Below are positions 4,885-12,285 of a stretch of 17,599 nucleotides of DNA, one piece after another. Below the pieces are notes generated by a model. That model was not told the origin of the DNA. It did no database searches and was given only the letters and a program-made list of their open reading frames with translations. The first letter of the stretch is position 1; every line of letters begins with the position of its first letter. Position numbers and translations under genes: made by a program. Source of the stretch: Bacteroidales bacterium (lineage in GTDB: Bacteria; Bacteroidota; Bacteroidia; Bacteroidales; UBA932); NCBI GenBank assembly GCA_017615445.1, contig JAGAAD010000005.1, positions 1 through 17,599 on the forward strand, written 5' to 3'.

Positions 4885-5934
4885 ATGGCTAATTTCGCGT
4901 TAATGAAGAAACAAGCATACATAGTCTACGACCACGCGGTGGGGAGTTTCGCACAGGAACTGTCCGCGAAGTGGCAAAAGGAGGGATACTGCGAGGTGAA
5001 GGATAAGATGGAGATCTTCGCCACGGAGGAGGACAAGAGTCTCGCGACGGTGCAGGCGATATGCAGCTGGCTGCTGGCAAGCGGCGCGCCGAGGAGCGCG
5101 ACGCTGGTGGCGGTCGGCGGAGGAGTCACGACCGACCTCGTCGGGCTCGCGGGCGCGCTCTACAAGAGGGGCATGCCGGTGGAATATGTCCCGACCACCC
5201 TTCTGGCGCAGGTGGACGCGGCGATAGGCGGTAAGACCGGAGCAAATCTGGACGGAGTGAAAAACGCCCTCGGAACGATAAGCCTTCCTCAGAAGGTCCA
5301 TATTCTCGCCGAGCCGCTGAAAACTCTCAGCCCGCGCGAATGGAAATCCGGATCTGCGGAGCTCATCAAGACCTTTGCGCTCTTCGACCCTGAGCAGTAC
5401 GACAAAGCGATACGCATATTCTCGCTGGTCAACGGCGCCGGCTACACTCAGGAAGCGATAGACGCCGCAATCCCAGAAATAATAGAACTCTCGAAAGCTG
5501 CGGCGAAATTGAAGGAAAAGGCCGTGAAGAAAGACCTATTCGACCGCGACAAACGTCACCTTCTGAACCTTGGGCATACCTATGGCCATGCGATAGAGTG
5601 GTGGCAGAGCGCAGGAGCATCCATCACCAAAGGGAACGAAATAACGGTCGCGAACTTCAGCCACGGTGAAGCGGTGGCAATCGGGATGGTGATAGCCGCG
5701 AGGCTGTCGGAGATAGAAGATATAGCCGAGCATGGTTTCGCGGCGAAGCTCGCAAAGGATCTGGAGTCCTGCGGCTTACCCACCCAGCTTCCGACCAAGG
5801 CCGAGGATCTTCTCCCGGCAATAAGCAACGATAAAAAGATCGAAGGTGACAAACTGGATTTCGTCTACCTCAAGGCGATTGGCAAGCCAGTCCTGAAAAA
5901 GCGCCGCCCTAAAGACTTGATGATACAAGGATGA
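4885..5934 (+). CDS. aroB: 3-dehydroquinate synthase
   Basis: This cytoplasmic enzyme of 349 residues converts DAHP to 3-dehydroquinate using NAD+ and a divalent metal, step 2 of the shikimate pathway. The nucleotide-binding loop is GGGVTTDLVG (78-87); most family members have GGGVxGDlaG, so Thr83 replaces the usual Gly. Further hallmarks are PTTLLAQVDAAIGGKTG (103-119) and KNALGTISLP (126-135). The likely metal ligands are E159 (SAELIK), H231 (LNLGHTYGHAIE) and H260 (SHGEAVAIGM). Length is normal for the family. The start at 4885 could also be the in-frame ATG at 4903 (MKKQAYIVYD), which would clear the tRNA promoter; neither has a strong ribosome-binding site. Its stop overlaps the next start by 4 bp (ATGA), so it is translationally coupled to the aroD-aroA fusion. 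Confidence 0.95.
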   Translation: MANFALMKKQAYIVYDHAVGSFAQELSAKWQKEGYCEVKDKMEIFATEEDKSLATVQAICSWLLASGAPRSATLVAVGGGVTTDLVGLAGALYKRGMPVEYVPTTLLAQVDAAIGGKTGANLDGVKNALGTISLPQKVHILAEPLKTLSPREWKSGSAELIKTFALFDPEQYDKAIRIFSLVNGAGYTQEAIDAAIPEIIELSKAAAKLKEKAVKKDLFDRDKRHLLNLGHTYGHAIEWWQSAGASITKGNEITVANFSHGEAVAIGMVIAARLSEIEDIAEHGFAAKLAKDLESCGLPTQLPTKAEDLLPAISNDKKIEGDKLDFVYLKAIGKPVLKKRRPKDLMIQG

Positions 5935-7934
5935 TCTGCACTACAATTCAACATAAGACCTACGCGGAGATACTCCAGGCCCTCGACGACCCGTTCGTGG
6001 AGATGGCGGAAATCCGCCTGGACAAAAGCGAACTCAGCGAGGAAGAAATAAAGGAACTCTTCGGCAGCTGCGAAAAGCCGCTGATAGCCACATACAGAGT
6101 CGGCAGGCAGCCAGGCCTCAAAGAGTTCAATATCGAATGGGAGAAAGCTCTCAGAAAGATGTCGCAGGCTGTAGAAGCGGGAGCCCGTTATGTGGACGTG
6201 GACCTCGCGGCGCCGGTCAATATCAGCAAGTATTTCCAGAAACTTTGTCACAAATCGGGCACGGAGCTCATCAGATCTTATCACGATTTCGAGAAGACTC
6301 CGGACCTTGCATATCTGCAGCAGGTGGCTGCCAGATGCCTCCGTTATGGAGCGGATGTGGCGAAAATAGTCACAACAGCATCGAAAATAACAGACTGTGA
6401 CGAAATCGAGAAGCTCTACACGGCCCCGACCCCCGAAGGACAGGATTACCCGCGCACGAGGCTTATCGCCTTCGCGATGGGACCGCAAGGCCAAAAGACC
6501 AGAATCGATTGCCTGAAGCTCGGCGCCCCGTTCTCCTACGGCGCACTGGACGAGCCCGCGGCCGACGGCCAGATTCCCTTTGTGGAGATGCACGAAAAGG
6601 TCTACGGCGATTTCCCGGGCCTGTACCGCAGCGATTTCGCCGTGCCGAGCTCAAAGAGTTTCGCTCAGAGGGCGATAATCGCCGCCGCCCTGGCCGAGGG
6701 CACCTCGCACCTGGAGAACTACACCCCCTGCGACGACTCCGAATCGGCCGTGAAGGTCGCGCGCACCCTCGGCGCGAAAGTCACCCGCAGAGGCGGCACG
6801 CTGACCATTGAGGGAATCGGCCCGATCAAAGAAAAGCTCGCGGTGGAGAAGATAAACGCCGGCGAATCCGGCATCCTCGCCCGCCTGATGATTCCCATCC
6901 TCGCGCAGATCAACGGCTGCCCGGCCATCATCGAAGGCCGCGGGACTTTGCTGAACCGCCCGCTCGCGTCGGCCTCGGACATAATGGCGGCGTTCGGCGT
7001 GATCCTGCGCAACGAACAGCCGCGCGAAAGCAAGGAAATTTTCGTCCCTCTCGCCGTCAAGGGCGAGATGATCGCAGGCACGGCCGATCTCCCAGGTAAA
7101 CCCGGCTCGCAGCTGGTCTCCGGCGTGCTGATGGCCCTGCCGCTGAACGCGAAAGACTCGAAAGTCTATGTGGGCGAGCCGAAGAGCATCCCGTATATGT
7201 TCATCACACTAGACGTCCTCCGCCGCTTCGGCATCAAGGCCGGAGCGCAGCTCGAAGGAAACGCCGAAATGCTCGAGCAGCATGACTGGACCTACTGCAC
7301 GGGGATCAATTTCACGGTGGAAGGAGGGCAGAGCTACAAAGCGGCCGACATCAGGCTCGAAGGAGACTGGAGCGCGGCGGCGAACTTCCTCGTGGGAGGA
7401 GCAATCTACGGCTCGGTGGAGATAGAAGGGCTGGACACTTCGTCACTGCAGGCGGACATTTCCATCCTCGACGTGCTGGTTGAGGCCGGCGCTGCCGTGG
7501 CCTACGATGAAGACGTGGTCTGTGTCAAAAAGGGTCCGCTCGAGGCCTTCGACTTCGACCTCTGCCAGGCCCCGGACATCTTCCCGATAGTGAGCCTGCT
7601 GGCGGCATTCTGCTCCGGGACCAGCACCCTCGCCGGCGTAACACGCCTGCGCGGCAAGGAGACCGACAGGGCCGCTGCGATAGTGGAAATGCTCACCAAA
7701 ATGGGCGTCAAAGCCTGGATTGAGGGCGATATTCTCTCGGTGGAAGGAGAACCTCTCGCATCACGCATCCTCAATAGCAGGCTGCTTAAGGGCGGCGAGT
7801 ACACTGCCCACCGCGACCACCGTATGGCGATGGTCCTGAAGATTGCATCCATCGCGGCGGACAGCCCGATTATTATAGACGACACAGATTGTGTGACGAA
7901 ATCATTCCCGGAATTTTTTGAACAGTTCACATGA
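5931..7934 (+). CDS. aroD-aroA: Bifunctional type I 3-dehydroquinate dehydratase / EPSP synthase fusion
   Basis: This 667-residue two-domain enzyme covers shikimate pathway steps 3 and 6. Residues 1-217 are a class I dehydroquinase: E27/R29 (EIRLD), R56, catalytic H118 (SYHDF), Schiff-base K145 (DVAKI), R191 and Q214 (DGQIPF). Residues about 233-667 are EPSP synthase: K242/S243/R247 (SSKSFAQR), NAGES (309-313), GSQLVSG (392-398), GDWSAAANF (478-486), D549, KETDR with E577/R580, DHRMAM (629-634) and K657 (TKSFPEF). Each domain has its key residues and near-normal length, so both should be active. The linker is about 15 residues. It overlaps aroB and the downstream lipoprotein gene by 4 bp (ATGA) on each side. 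Fusion of two non-consecutive steps, skipping shikimate dehydrogenase and kinase, is the odd feature. Confidence 0.93.
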   Translation: MICTTIQHKTYAEILQALDDPFVEMAEIRLDKSELSEEEIKELFGSCEKPLIATYRVGRQPGLKEFNIEWEKALRKMSQAVEAGARYVDVDLAAPVNISKYFQKLCHKSGTELIRSYHDFEKTPDLAYLQQVAARCLRYGADVAKIVTTASKITDCDEIEKLYTAPTPEGQDYPRTRLIAFAMGPQGQKTRIDCLKLGAPFSYGALDEPAADGQIPFVEMHEKVYGDFPGLYRSDFAVPSSKSFAQRAIIAAALAEGTSHLENYTPCDDSESAVKVARTLGAKVTRRGGTLTIEGIGPIKEKLAVEKINAGESGILARLMIPILAQINGCPAIIEGRGTLLNRPLASASDIMAAFGVILRNEQPRESKEIFVPLAVKGEMIAGTADLPGKPGSQLVSGVLMALPLNAKDSKVYVGEPKSIPYMFITLDVLRRFGIKAGAQLEGNAEMLEQHDWTYCTGINFTVEGGQSYKAADIRLEGDWSAAANFLVGGAIYGSVEIEGLDTSSLQADISILDVLVEAGAAVAYDEDVVCVKKGPLEAFDFDLCQAPDIFPIVSLLAAFCSGTSTLAGVTRLRGKETDRAAAIVEMLTKMGVKAWIEGDILSVEGEPLASRILNSRLLKGGEYTAHRDHRMAMVLKIASIAADSPIIIDDTDCVTKSFPEFFEQFT

Positions 7935-9796
7935 AAAAATTCTTTTCAGCCATTTTCATCACTTTGCTGATTGCAGCTTGCGCTCCTCAGCCCACTCCGA
8001 ATCCGGACACGACTCCGGACGATAAGCCCGTTCAGACCGACTCGTCCGAAGTCCAGCCCACACCTGTAGATTCTGTCGCAATAGCGCTGGAGGAAGCCCT
8101 GCAGCTCGATGTAGTCTTCGACGACGATGGCACTGCCCACGACGCATCCAAAAACCACTACTGGATAGACACGAAGAGCGGCTTGAACATGATGACCTAC
8201 TACAACCGTTCGGCCGGGCGCTATGCGGCGCGTTTCTTCCACAGTCTCGGGGCCTTTGTGGATGAAGGATACTACAAGTTTGCCTATCACAGCAATAACG
8301 TATTTAAAAATGAGCTCGCTTCAGGGCATACTTTGGAGGTGGTGTTTATGCTTGGCGCCGAGCCGGGCGATGTGGGCGAAATCAAAATGTTTTCGTCTAT
8401 GGAGGCCGGAGGCACCGGTTTCTTAATCACCGACCAATCCCGGGGTCGCGAAATCACTTTCCTGCCTAATACCACCTACGAAGGCGAAAAAGCCTGGCGC
8501 TGGTGCCGCAGCGGCATCGTGCCGGAGGTGGGAAGATACTACCATGTGGTGGGTGTTTGGGATAAAGATGCGGGTAAGGCCAGAATCTATGTGGATGGCG
8601 TCCTTCGAAACACCGTGAGCGCCCCAGGCACCTTCAATTTCCCCAGCGGCGCCACTTCGAACTGGTTTTGCATAGGCGGCGACCCTTCAGGAGTTGCCTG
8701 TCAGTCGGCGTGGAACGGAGATGTGGTGATAGCCCGCGTCTACGACAAAGCTCTCGATGAGACTGAAGTCGCTAAACTATGGGATAATACTCCGAAGGAC
8801 ATAAAGGATTCGCCTATTAAGATTTCGAATGTGCTGTTTTTCCCCGAATGTGAGGTGAAGCGCCAGGGCTCTTATACTATTGCCGGCGACGGTTTCGTCA
8901 CAGGTGACATGATTCTGCTCGAAGGTGACGAAATATTCGAGTGCACAACCGAGGTGAAGAGTGATCGCGTGGTGATAACAATTCCCGTGGGCTTCCAGAG
9001 CGGAACCTATAGGATAACGGTCGTCCGCGGGGAGGAAGCAGCGACTCTCGGCACCGCCCGCCTGGCCGTCTCCGACTCCCCGCGCGAGCTCTTCGCACCG
9101 GGCGTGGTCGCGCATCGCGGCTTCCACGGAGACGGACGCCCCGAAAACTCCATAGCCGCCCTCAAAGCGGCCCAGGATGGAGGTTTCTACGGCTCGGAGA
9201 TGGACGTGTGGATGACGACGGATGGCGAACTTTTCGTCAATCACGACGGTGTGGTCGTGGGAATGCGAATTCAGGATTGCACGGCGGCCGACCTTGCGGG
9301 CGTCTATCTCTCCAACCTCGAACCTCTGCCTACCTTCCGCCAGTATCTCGAACAGTTCGCCAAGAACACAAAGACCAAATTGGTGATAGAAGTGAAAGGG
9401 CACTCGTCCGATGAGCGGAACACTGCCTGCACTATGGAGATGCTGAAGGAAGTGGATGAGTTCGGGGTGGGAGACCGAGTGGATTATATCAGTTTCGATA
9501 TTGGTGTCTGCACCACGATTGCATCCATGAAGCCCGGGGCGAACGTCGGCTACCTGACCTCCACCGAGGACCTCGCGGGCCTGATGTCAAAAGGAATCAA
9601 CTGCGCAGACTTCGCCTACACCTACATGTTCGTGAATCAGGACATATTCGACCAGGCCCACTCCCTCGGGATGAAGGTCAACATCTGGACTGTGGATTCC
9701 ACCAACGACATGTTGCGCGCAATCGGACTTGGAGCGGATTTGATCACCACCAACAAGCCCGATGTCCTGCAGGATATTATAAACAGGTTATTCTGA
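7931..9796 (+). CDS. Lipoprotein with LamG-like and glycerophosphodiester phosphodiesterase domains
   Basis: The protein has 621 residues. The signal peptide ends in the lipobox IAAC (Cys17) and is followed by a Pro/Thr/Asp-rich linker to about residue 48. Residues about 60-285 resemble a concanavalin/LamG-type (Laminin_G_3) sandwich (HTLEVVFMLGAEPG, then YYHVVGVWDKDAGKARIYVDG). Residues about 297-382 form an IPT/TIG-like beta domain. Residues 390-621 are a GDPD TIM barrel with H395/R396 (AHRG), E405/N406, E423 and D425 (SEMDVW), H438/D439 (NHDG), E487/K489 (IEVKG) and a closing DLITTNKPD. Known GDPDs hydrolyse glycerophosphodiesters to glycerol-3-phosphate and an alcohol. Here the enzyme should be outside the cytoplasm, with the LamG part likely binding a glycan. 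It overlaps the aroD-aroA stop by 4 bp, and its stop overlaps that of the convergent gene. Confidence 0.9.
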   Translation: MKKFFSAIFITLLIAACAPQPTPNPDTTPDDKPVQTDSSEVQPTPVDSVAIALEEALQLDVVFDDDGTAHDASKNHYWIDTKSGLNMMTYYNRSAGRYAARFFHSLGAFVDEGYYKFAYHSNNVFKNELASGHTLEVVFMLGAEPGDVGEIKMFSSMEAGGTGFLITDQSRGREITFLPNTTYEGEKAWRWCRSGIVPEVGRYYHVVGVWDKDAGKARIYVDGVLRNTVSAPGTFNFPSGATSNWFCIGGDPSGVACQSAWNGDVVIARVYDKALDETEVAKLWDNTPKDIKDSPIKISNVLFFPECEVKRQGSYTIAGDGFVTGDMILLEGDEIFECTTEVKSDRVVITIPVGFQSGTYRITVVRGEEAATLGTARLAVSDSPRELFAPGVVAHRGFHGDGRPENSIAALKAAQDGGFYGSEMDVWMTTDGELFVNHDGVVVGMRIQDCTAADLAGVYLSNLEPLPTFRQYLEQFAKNTKTKLVIEVKGHSSDERNTACTMEMLKEVDEFGVGDRVDYISFDIGVCTTIASMKPGANVGYLTSTEDLAGLMSKGINCADFAYTYMFVNQDIFDQAHSLGMKVNIWTVDSTNDMLRAIGLGADLITTNKPDVLQDIINRLF

Positions 9797-11113
9797 TGCC
9801 ACGTCCGCTTCGAAGCAGATCTTCTGACCGCTGACCAGGTGGTCGCACTCGATAGCGGGCACGCTGGCGGAAGACAGACCGGCGGAGGCGACTTCAATCC
9901 ACACCTCATTGCCGGGCATCAGCAAAGCCAGATTATAATCTGAGCGCACACCGTCCACGGCGAACCACGCGTCGCGGTAGATGGGCGCTACTCCCACATT
10001 TGCTACCAGCAGGGCGGCCTTGCCGCTTCCCACGCGGAAATCCTTAACCCTGAACTTGTAGCCCATCGAGAGCGACGCCTCGCGTATTCTGTCCCACTTC
10101 TGGTAAGAAGGCTGGTCTGCTCCGATAATGAAAGTCATGTGGAACTTCGCCACCTCGTCTTCGAACTTCCGGCCGTGCATTCCGCCGGCATCCAGGCAGT
10201 GCTTCTGGTCGTAGTCCGTGTAGTAGCTGAACTCTCCTCCTAACGGCGCCTTCTTATAGCGCTCCTTGCCGAAGAACGCCCAGCTTTCGTAGTTGTAGCC
10301 GTCGTGGTCCTGGCACATGAAAGAGTCGTCGAAGTTGCCGAAACGCAGATCCAGCAAAGACTTGTCCATCTGGAACGGGCCGTAGGTGTTGTCGGCGGCG
10401 TCGATGGAGATGCTCCAGGTGGTCTCCTTGAACCATTCGGCCATCCCGCGCATGAATTCGGCCTGGAAATCCTTGGAAGGGAAGGTCTTGCCCATCACGA
10501 ACGGTCCGTCGTAGATATGGTACTCCGCCCAAAGGCCGAAGCCGGTCTCGAGGAACGCCAGGCGGGGGTCGGAGTCATAGCGCTCGGCCAGCCGGCGGTG
10601 GAATTCCATATGGAAGCGCCGGAGTTCTTCGCAGCGCCAGTCCGGGAAGTAGGTGGTGCGGCCTTCGCTCTTGCCCACAGTCTCTTCATACCCGGGCCAC
10701 GCTTTGATGTAGTCCGGCACCGTGCATTTCTTTCCCACATAGGTGTAGTGGAAACGGATCACCGCCTGATGTCCGCGCGAGGCTATTCCTTCGAGCAGAT
10801 TGTCCAGCACGGTCCAGTCGTAGACGTCCTTCTCCTTGCAGATGCTGTTGTACTCCATATATGAGTACTCGAGCGAGATGTCCTCCGACTTGTACGGCGC
10901 CCACATCACGATACCGGTCATCGGCTGCACCTTGGTGACGCTGCTCTTGAGGGCGACGCGGGTGTAGTCTTTATACGCCTCGGGGACGGTGACAGTCTCG
11001 GAGATTTCCTGCTGATTGTCTTCCGGATCCTTGATGGTGTTAGTGTTGTTGTTTTCGGGCCCGCAGGCTGTCAGCGCCGCCGCCGCGGCAAACAAGGCAA
11101 ATAATCTTTTCAT
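9788..11113 (-). CDS. DUF4832-like lipoprotein, probable glycoside-hydrolase-type TIM barrel
   Basis: The protein has 441 residues. The lipoprotein signal ends in LTAC (Cys17), followed by an Asn/Glu-rich linker to about residue 45. The body (residues about 60-345) has a TIM-barrel feel: VYDWTVLDNLLEGIASRGHQAVIRFHYTY (97-125), ETGFGLWAEYHIY (189-201), WSISIDAADN (233-242) and GGEFSYY (292-298). Residues 350-410 look like a beta domain. This arrangement resembles Bacteroidota DUF4832 proteins. E189 or E197, with E294, are reasonable acid/base and nucleophile candidates by analogy with clan A glycosidases, but this is not shown. The start overlaps the upstream NAGPA gene by 4 bp. The stop overlaps the convergent GDPD gene by 9 bp, with no terminator between them. 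Confidence 0.7.
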   Translation of the reverse strand: MKRLFALFAAAAALTACGPENNNTNTIKDPEDNQQEISETVTVPEAYKDYTRVALKSSVTKVQPMTGIVMWAPYKSEDISLEYSYMEYNSICKEKDVYDWTVLDNLLEGIASRGHQAVIRFHYTYVGKKCTVPDYIKAWPGYEETVGKSEGRTTYFPDWRCEELRRFHMEFHRRLAERYDSDPRLAFLETGFGLWAEYHIYDGPFVMGKTFPSKDFQAEFMRGMAEWFKETTWSISIDAADNTYGPFQMDKSLLDLRFGNFDDSFMCQDHDGYNYESWAFFGKERYKKAPLGGEFSYYTDYDQKHCLDAGGMHGRKFEDEVAKFHMTFIIGADQPSYQKWDRIREASLSMGYKFRVKDFRVGSGKAALLVANVGVAPIYRDAWFAVDGVRSDYNLALLMPGNEVWIEVASAGLSSASVPAIECDHLVSGQKICFEADVASE

Positions 11114-12189
11114 TTATGCGGGAGTTCTGTGATTACTATTGCGGAAGTGACGACACGCTCATTGCCGTCGCTGGGGTGGTTGAGGATCGAGCCGCCTGCA
11201 CCCACGATGCACGAAGAGCCGCCGCCGTCGAAGTTGATCGCGTCCGTGCAGCCGAGCGAGATGAACTTGGCCGCGAGCTCGGCGAGGGTGAAACCCTTGC
11301 TGCCGTCCATGCCACGCCCGTCGCAGACCAGCAGAACTAGCTTGCCGTCCGCCGTGATTCCGGCGCCGGTGCGTGGATGCCGCCCGAATGCCGCCGTGCC
11401 GCCGGAGTTGAGGCACTCGCCCCAGTAGGCGTCGGTGGAGACGTCAACCCCGTTCTGCACCAGTCTGGGGCCGCCGCCCATCGCCTCGACCGGCTCCCAT
11501 GTCCATGTCCCCTCGCAGTAGTCCGCCTTCGGCGGCTCGGCCATGAAGGTCTCCGTCTGCTCGTTGTTGTCCAGCCAGGAAGGGAAGACCGTGTGCGTCT
11601 TGTACGCTATGTCCGTGCAGTAGGTCCACTGGATTTCGAACGATCCGTCAGTCATCTGGCCGAGGGCCGAGCGGACAGGGTAGATCGTGTACTGTGCGTT
11701 TTCATCGTTGGGCCAGTTGAAGGCACGGAAGGCCTTCACCACGAATTCTCCCTGATGTGCGACCAGGCTCACGGATGTGCTGCCGGCGAAATATCCGCCG
11801 TTGGTGGCCAGGCAGGGGACTCCGTCGGCCTCTTCCGTGTCCGCGAAAAACTTGGATGGGCCTTTCTTCTTGCTGGTCTTCCGGCAATTGAAGCGCAGGT
11901 TGGGATTCTGAGCGAAATCGATCGTGGCCACGAATCCCTTGCAGACATTGCCGTCCGCGAAACTGTCCGTGAAAGGCTCCACGGTCAAACCGACGGGGTA
12001 ACCGTCCACCCAACTCCAGTCCCTGCCGGGCTCGGGCGGGGTCTGCTGGGTGCTGTCTGCGGGCACTTGATGAGAAAGAGTGTCCGCCGGTTCGTCCGGA
12101 GTCTGCGGCGCCGGCTGATTGTGGGGCGTGCAGCTGAAAGCGGCGAAAAAGGCCGCCAGAACAGGCAGGAAAAGTGTTTTTCTGGTCAT
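11110..12189 (-). CDS. Phosphodiester glycosidase (NAGPA/DUF2233) family lipoprotein
   Basis: The protein has 359 residues with lipobox AFSC (Cys20) and a Pro/Thr-rich linker to about residue 57. The NAGPA domain (residues about 85-355) shows the family hallmarks: ATNGGYF (128-134), GGGPRLVQNG (238-247), RTGAGITADGKLVLLVCDGR (273-292), TLAELA with SLGCTDAINFDGGGSS (311-326), and NHPSDGNERVVTSAI (337-351). The family includes the mammalian 'uncovering enzyme', which removes GlcNAc from a GlcNAc-phosphate diester, and bacterial glycosyl-phosphodiester hydrolases. The lipid anchor puts it in the periplasm or on the surface. It is the first gene of a two-gene operon and is divergent from susC, with only 96 bp between them. 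The TATCTTTG box at 12228-12221 fits a Bacteroidota promoter. Confidence 0.9.
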   Translation of the reverse strand: MTRKTLFLPVLAAFFAAFSCTPHNQPAPQTPDEPADTLSHQVPADSTQQTPPEPGRDWSWVDGYPVGLTVEPFTDSFADGNVCKGFVATIDFAQNPNLRFNCRKTSKKKGPSKFFADTEEADGVPCLATNGGYFAGSTSVSLVAHQGEFVVKAFRAFNWPNDENAQYTIYPVRSALGQMTDGSFEIQWTYCTDIAYKTHTVFPSWLDNNEQTETFMAEPPKADYCEGTWTWEPVEAMGGGPRLVQNGVDVSTDAYWGECLNSGGTAAFGRHPRTGAGITADGKLVLLVCDGRGMDGSKGFTLAELAAKFISLGCTDAINFDGGGSSCIVGAGGSILNHPSDGNERVVTSAIVITELPHK

Positions 12190-12220
12190 TATAAGGACAA
12201 TGTGGCGAAATCCGCCTATG

Positions 12221-12228
12221 CAAAGATA
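12221..12228 (-). promoter_or_regulatory. -7 element TATCTTTG for the NAGPA operon
   Basis: The minus-strand TATCTTTG matches TAnnTTTG, 31 nt upstream of the ATG at 12189. No TTTG occurs at the normal -33 distance. That position is occupied by the palindrome at 12238-12258, so the promoter is probably regulated there. Confidence 0.6.
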
Positions 12229-12237
12229 ATAATCCCG

Positions 12238-12258
12238 CGTAAAATTGTTAATTTTACG
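12238..12258. promoter_or_regulatory. 9-bp palindrome between divergent NAGPA and susC operons
   Basis: CGTAAAATT (12238-12246), GTT, AATTTTACG (12250-12258) is a perfect inverted repeat. It covers the -33 region of the NAGPA promoter and lies 27 nt upstream of the susC ATG, so one regulator could control both operons. The susC leader also holds a tandem ACTAACCAA repeat (12268-12276 and 12278-12286). Confidence 0.5.
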
Positions 12259-12285
12259 TCACCAAAAACTAACCAACACTAACCA

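Noticed and set aside
11116..12282. Long plus-strand frames opposite the NAGPA gene
   Set aside because: They are antisense shadows of a GC-rich real gene; the minus-strand product has full NAGPA motifs and a lipobox, while the plus-strand translations look random.
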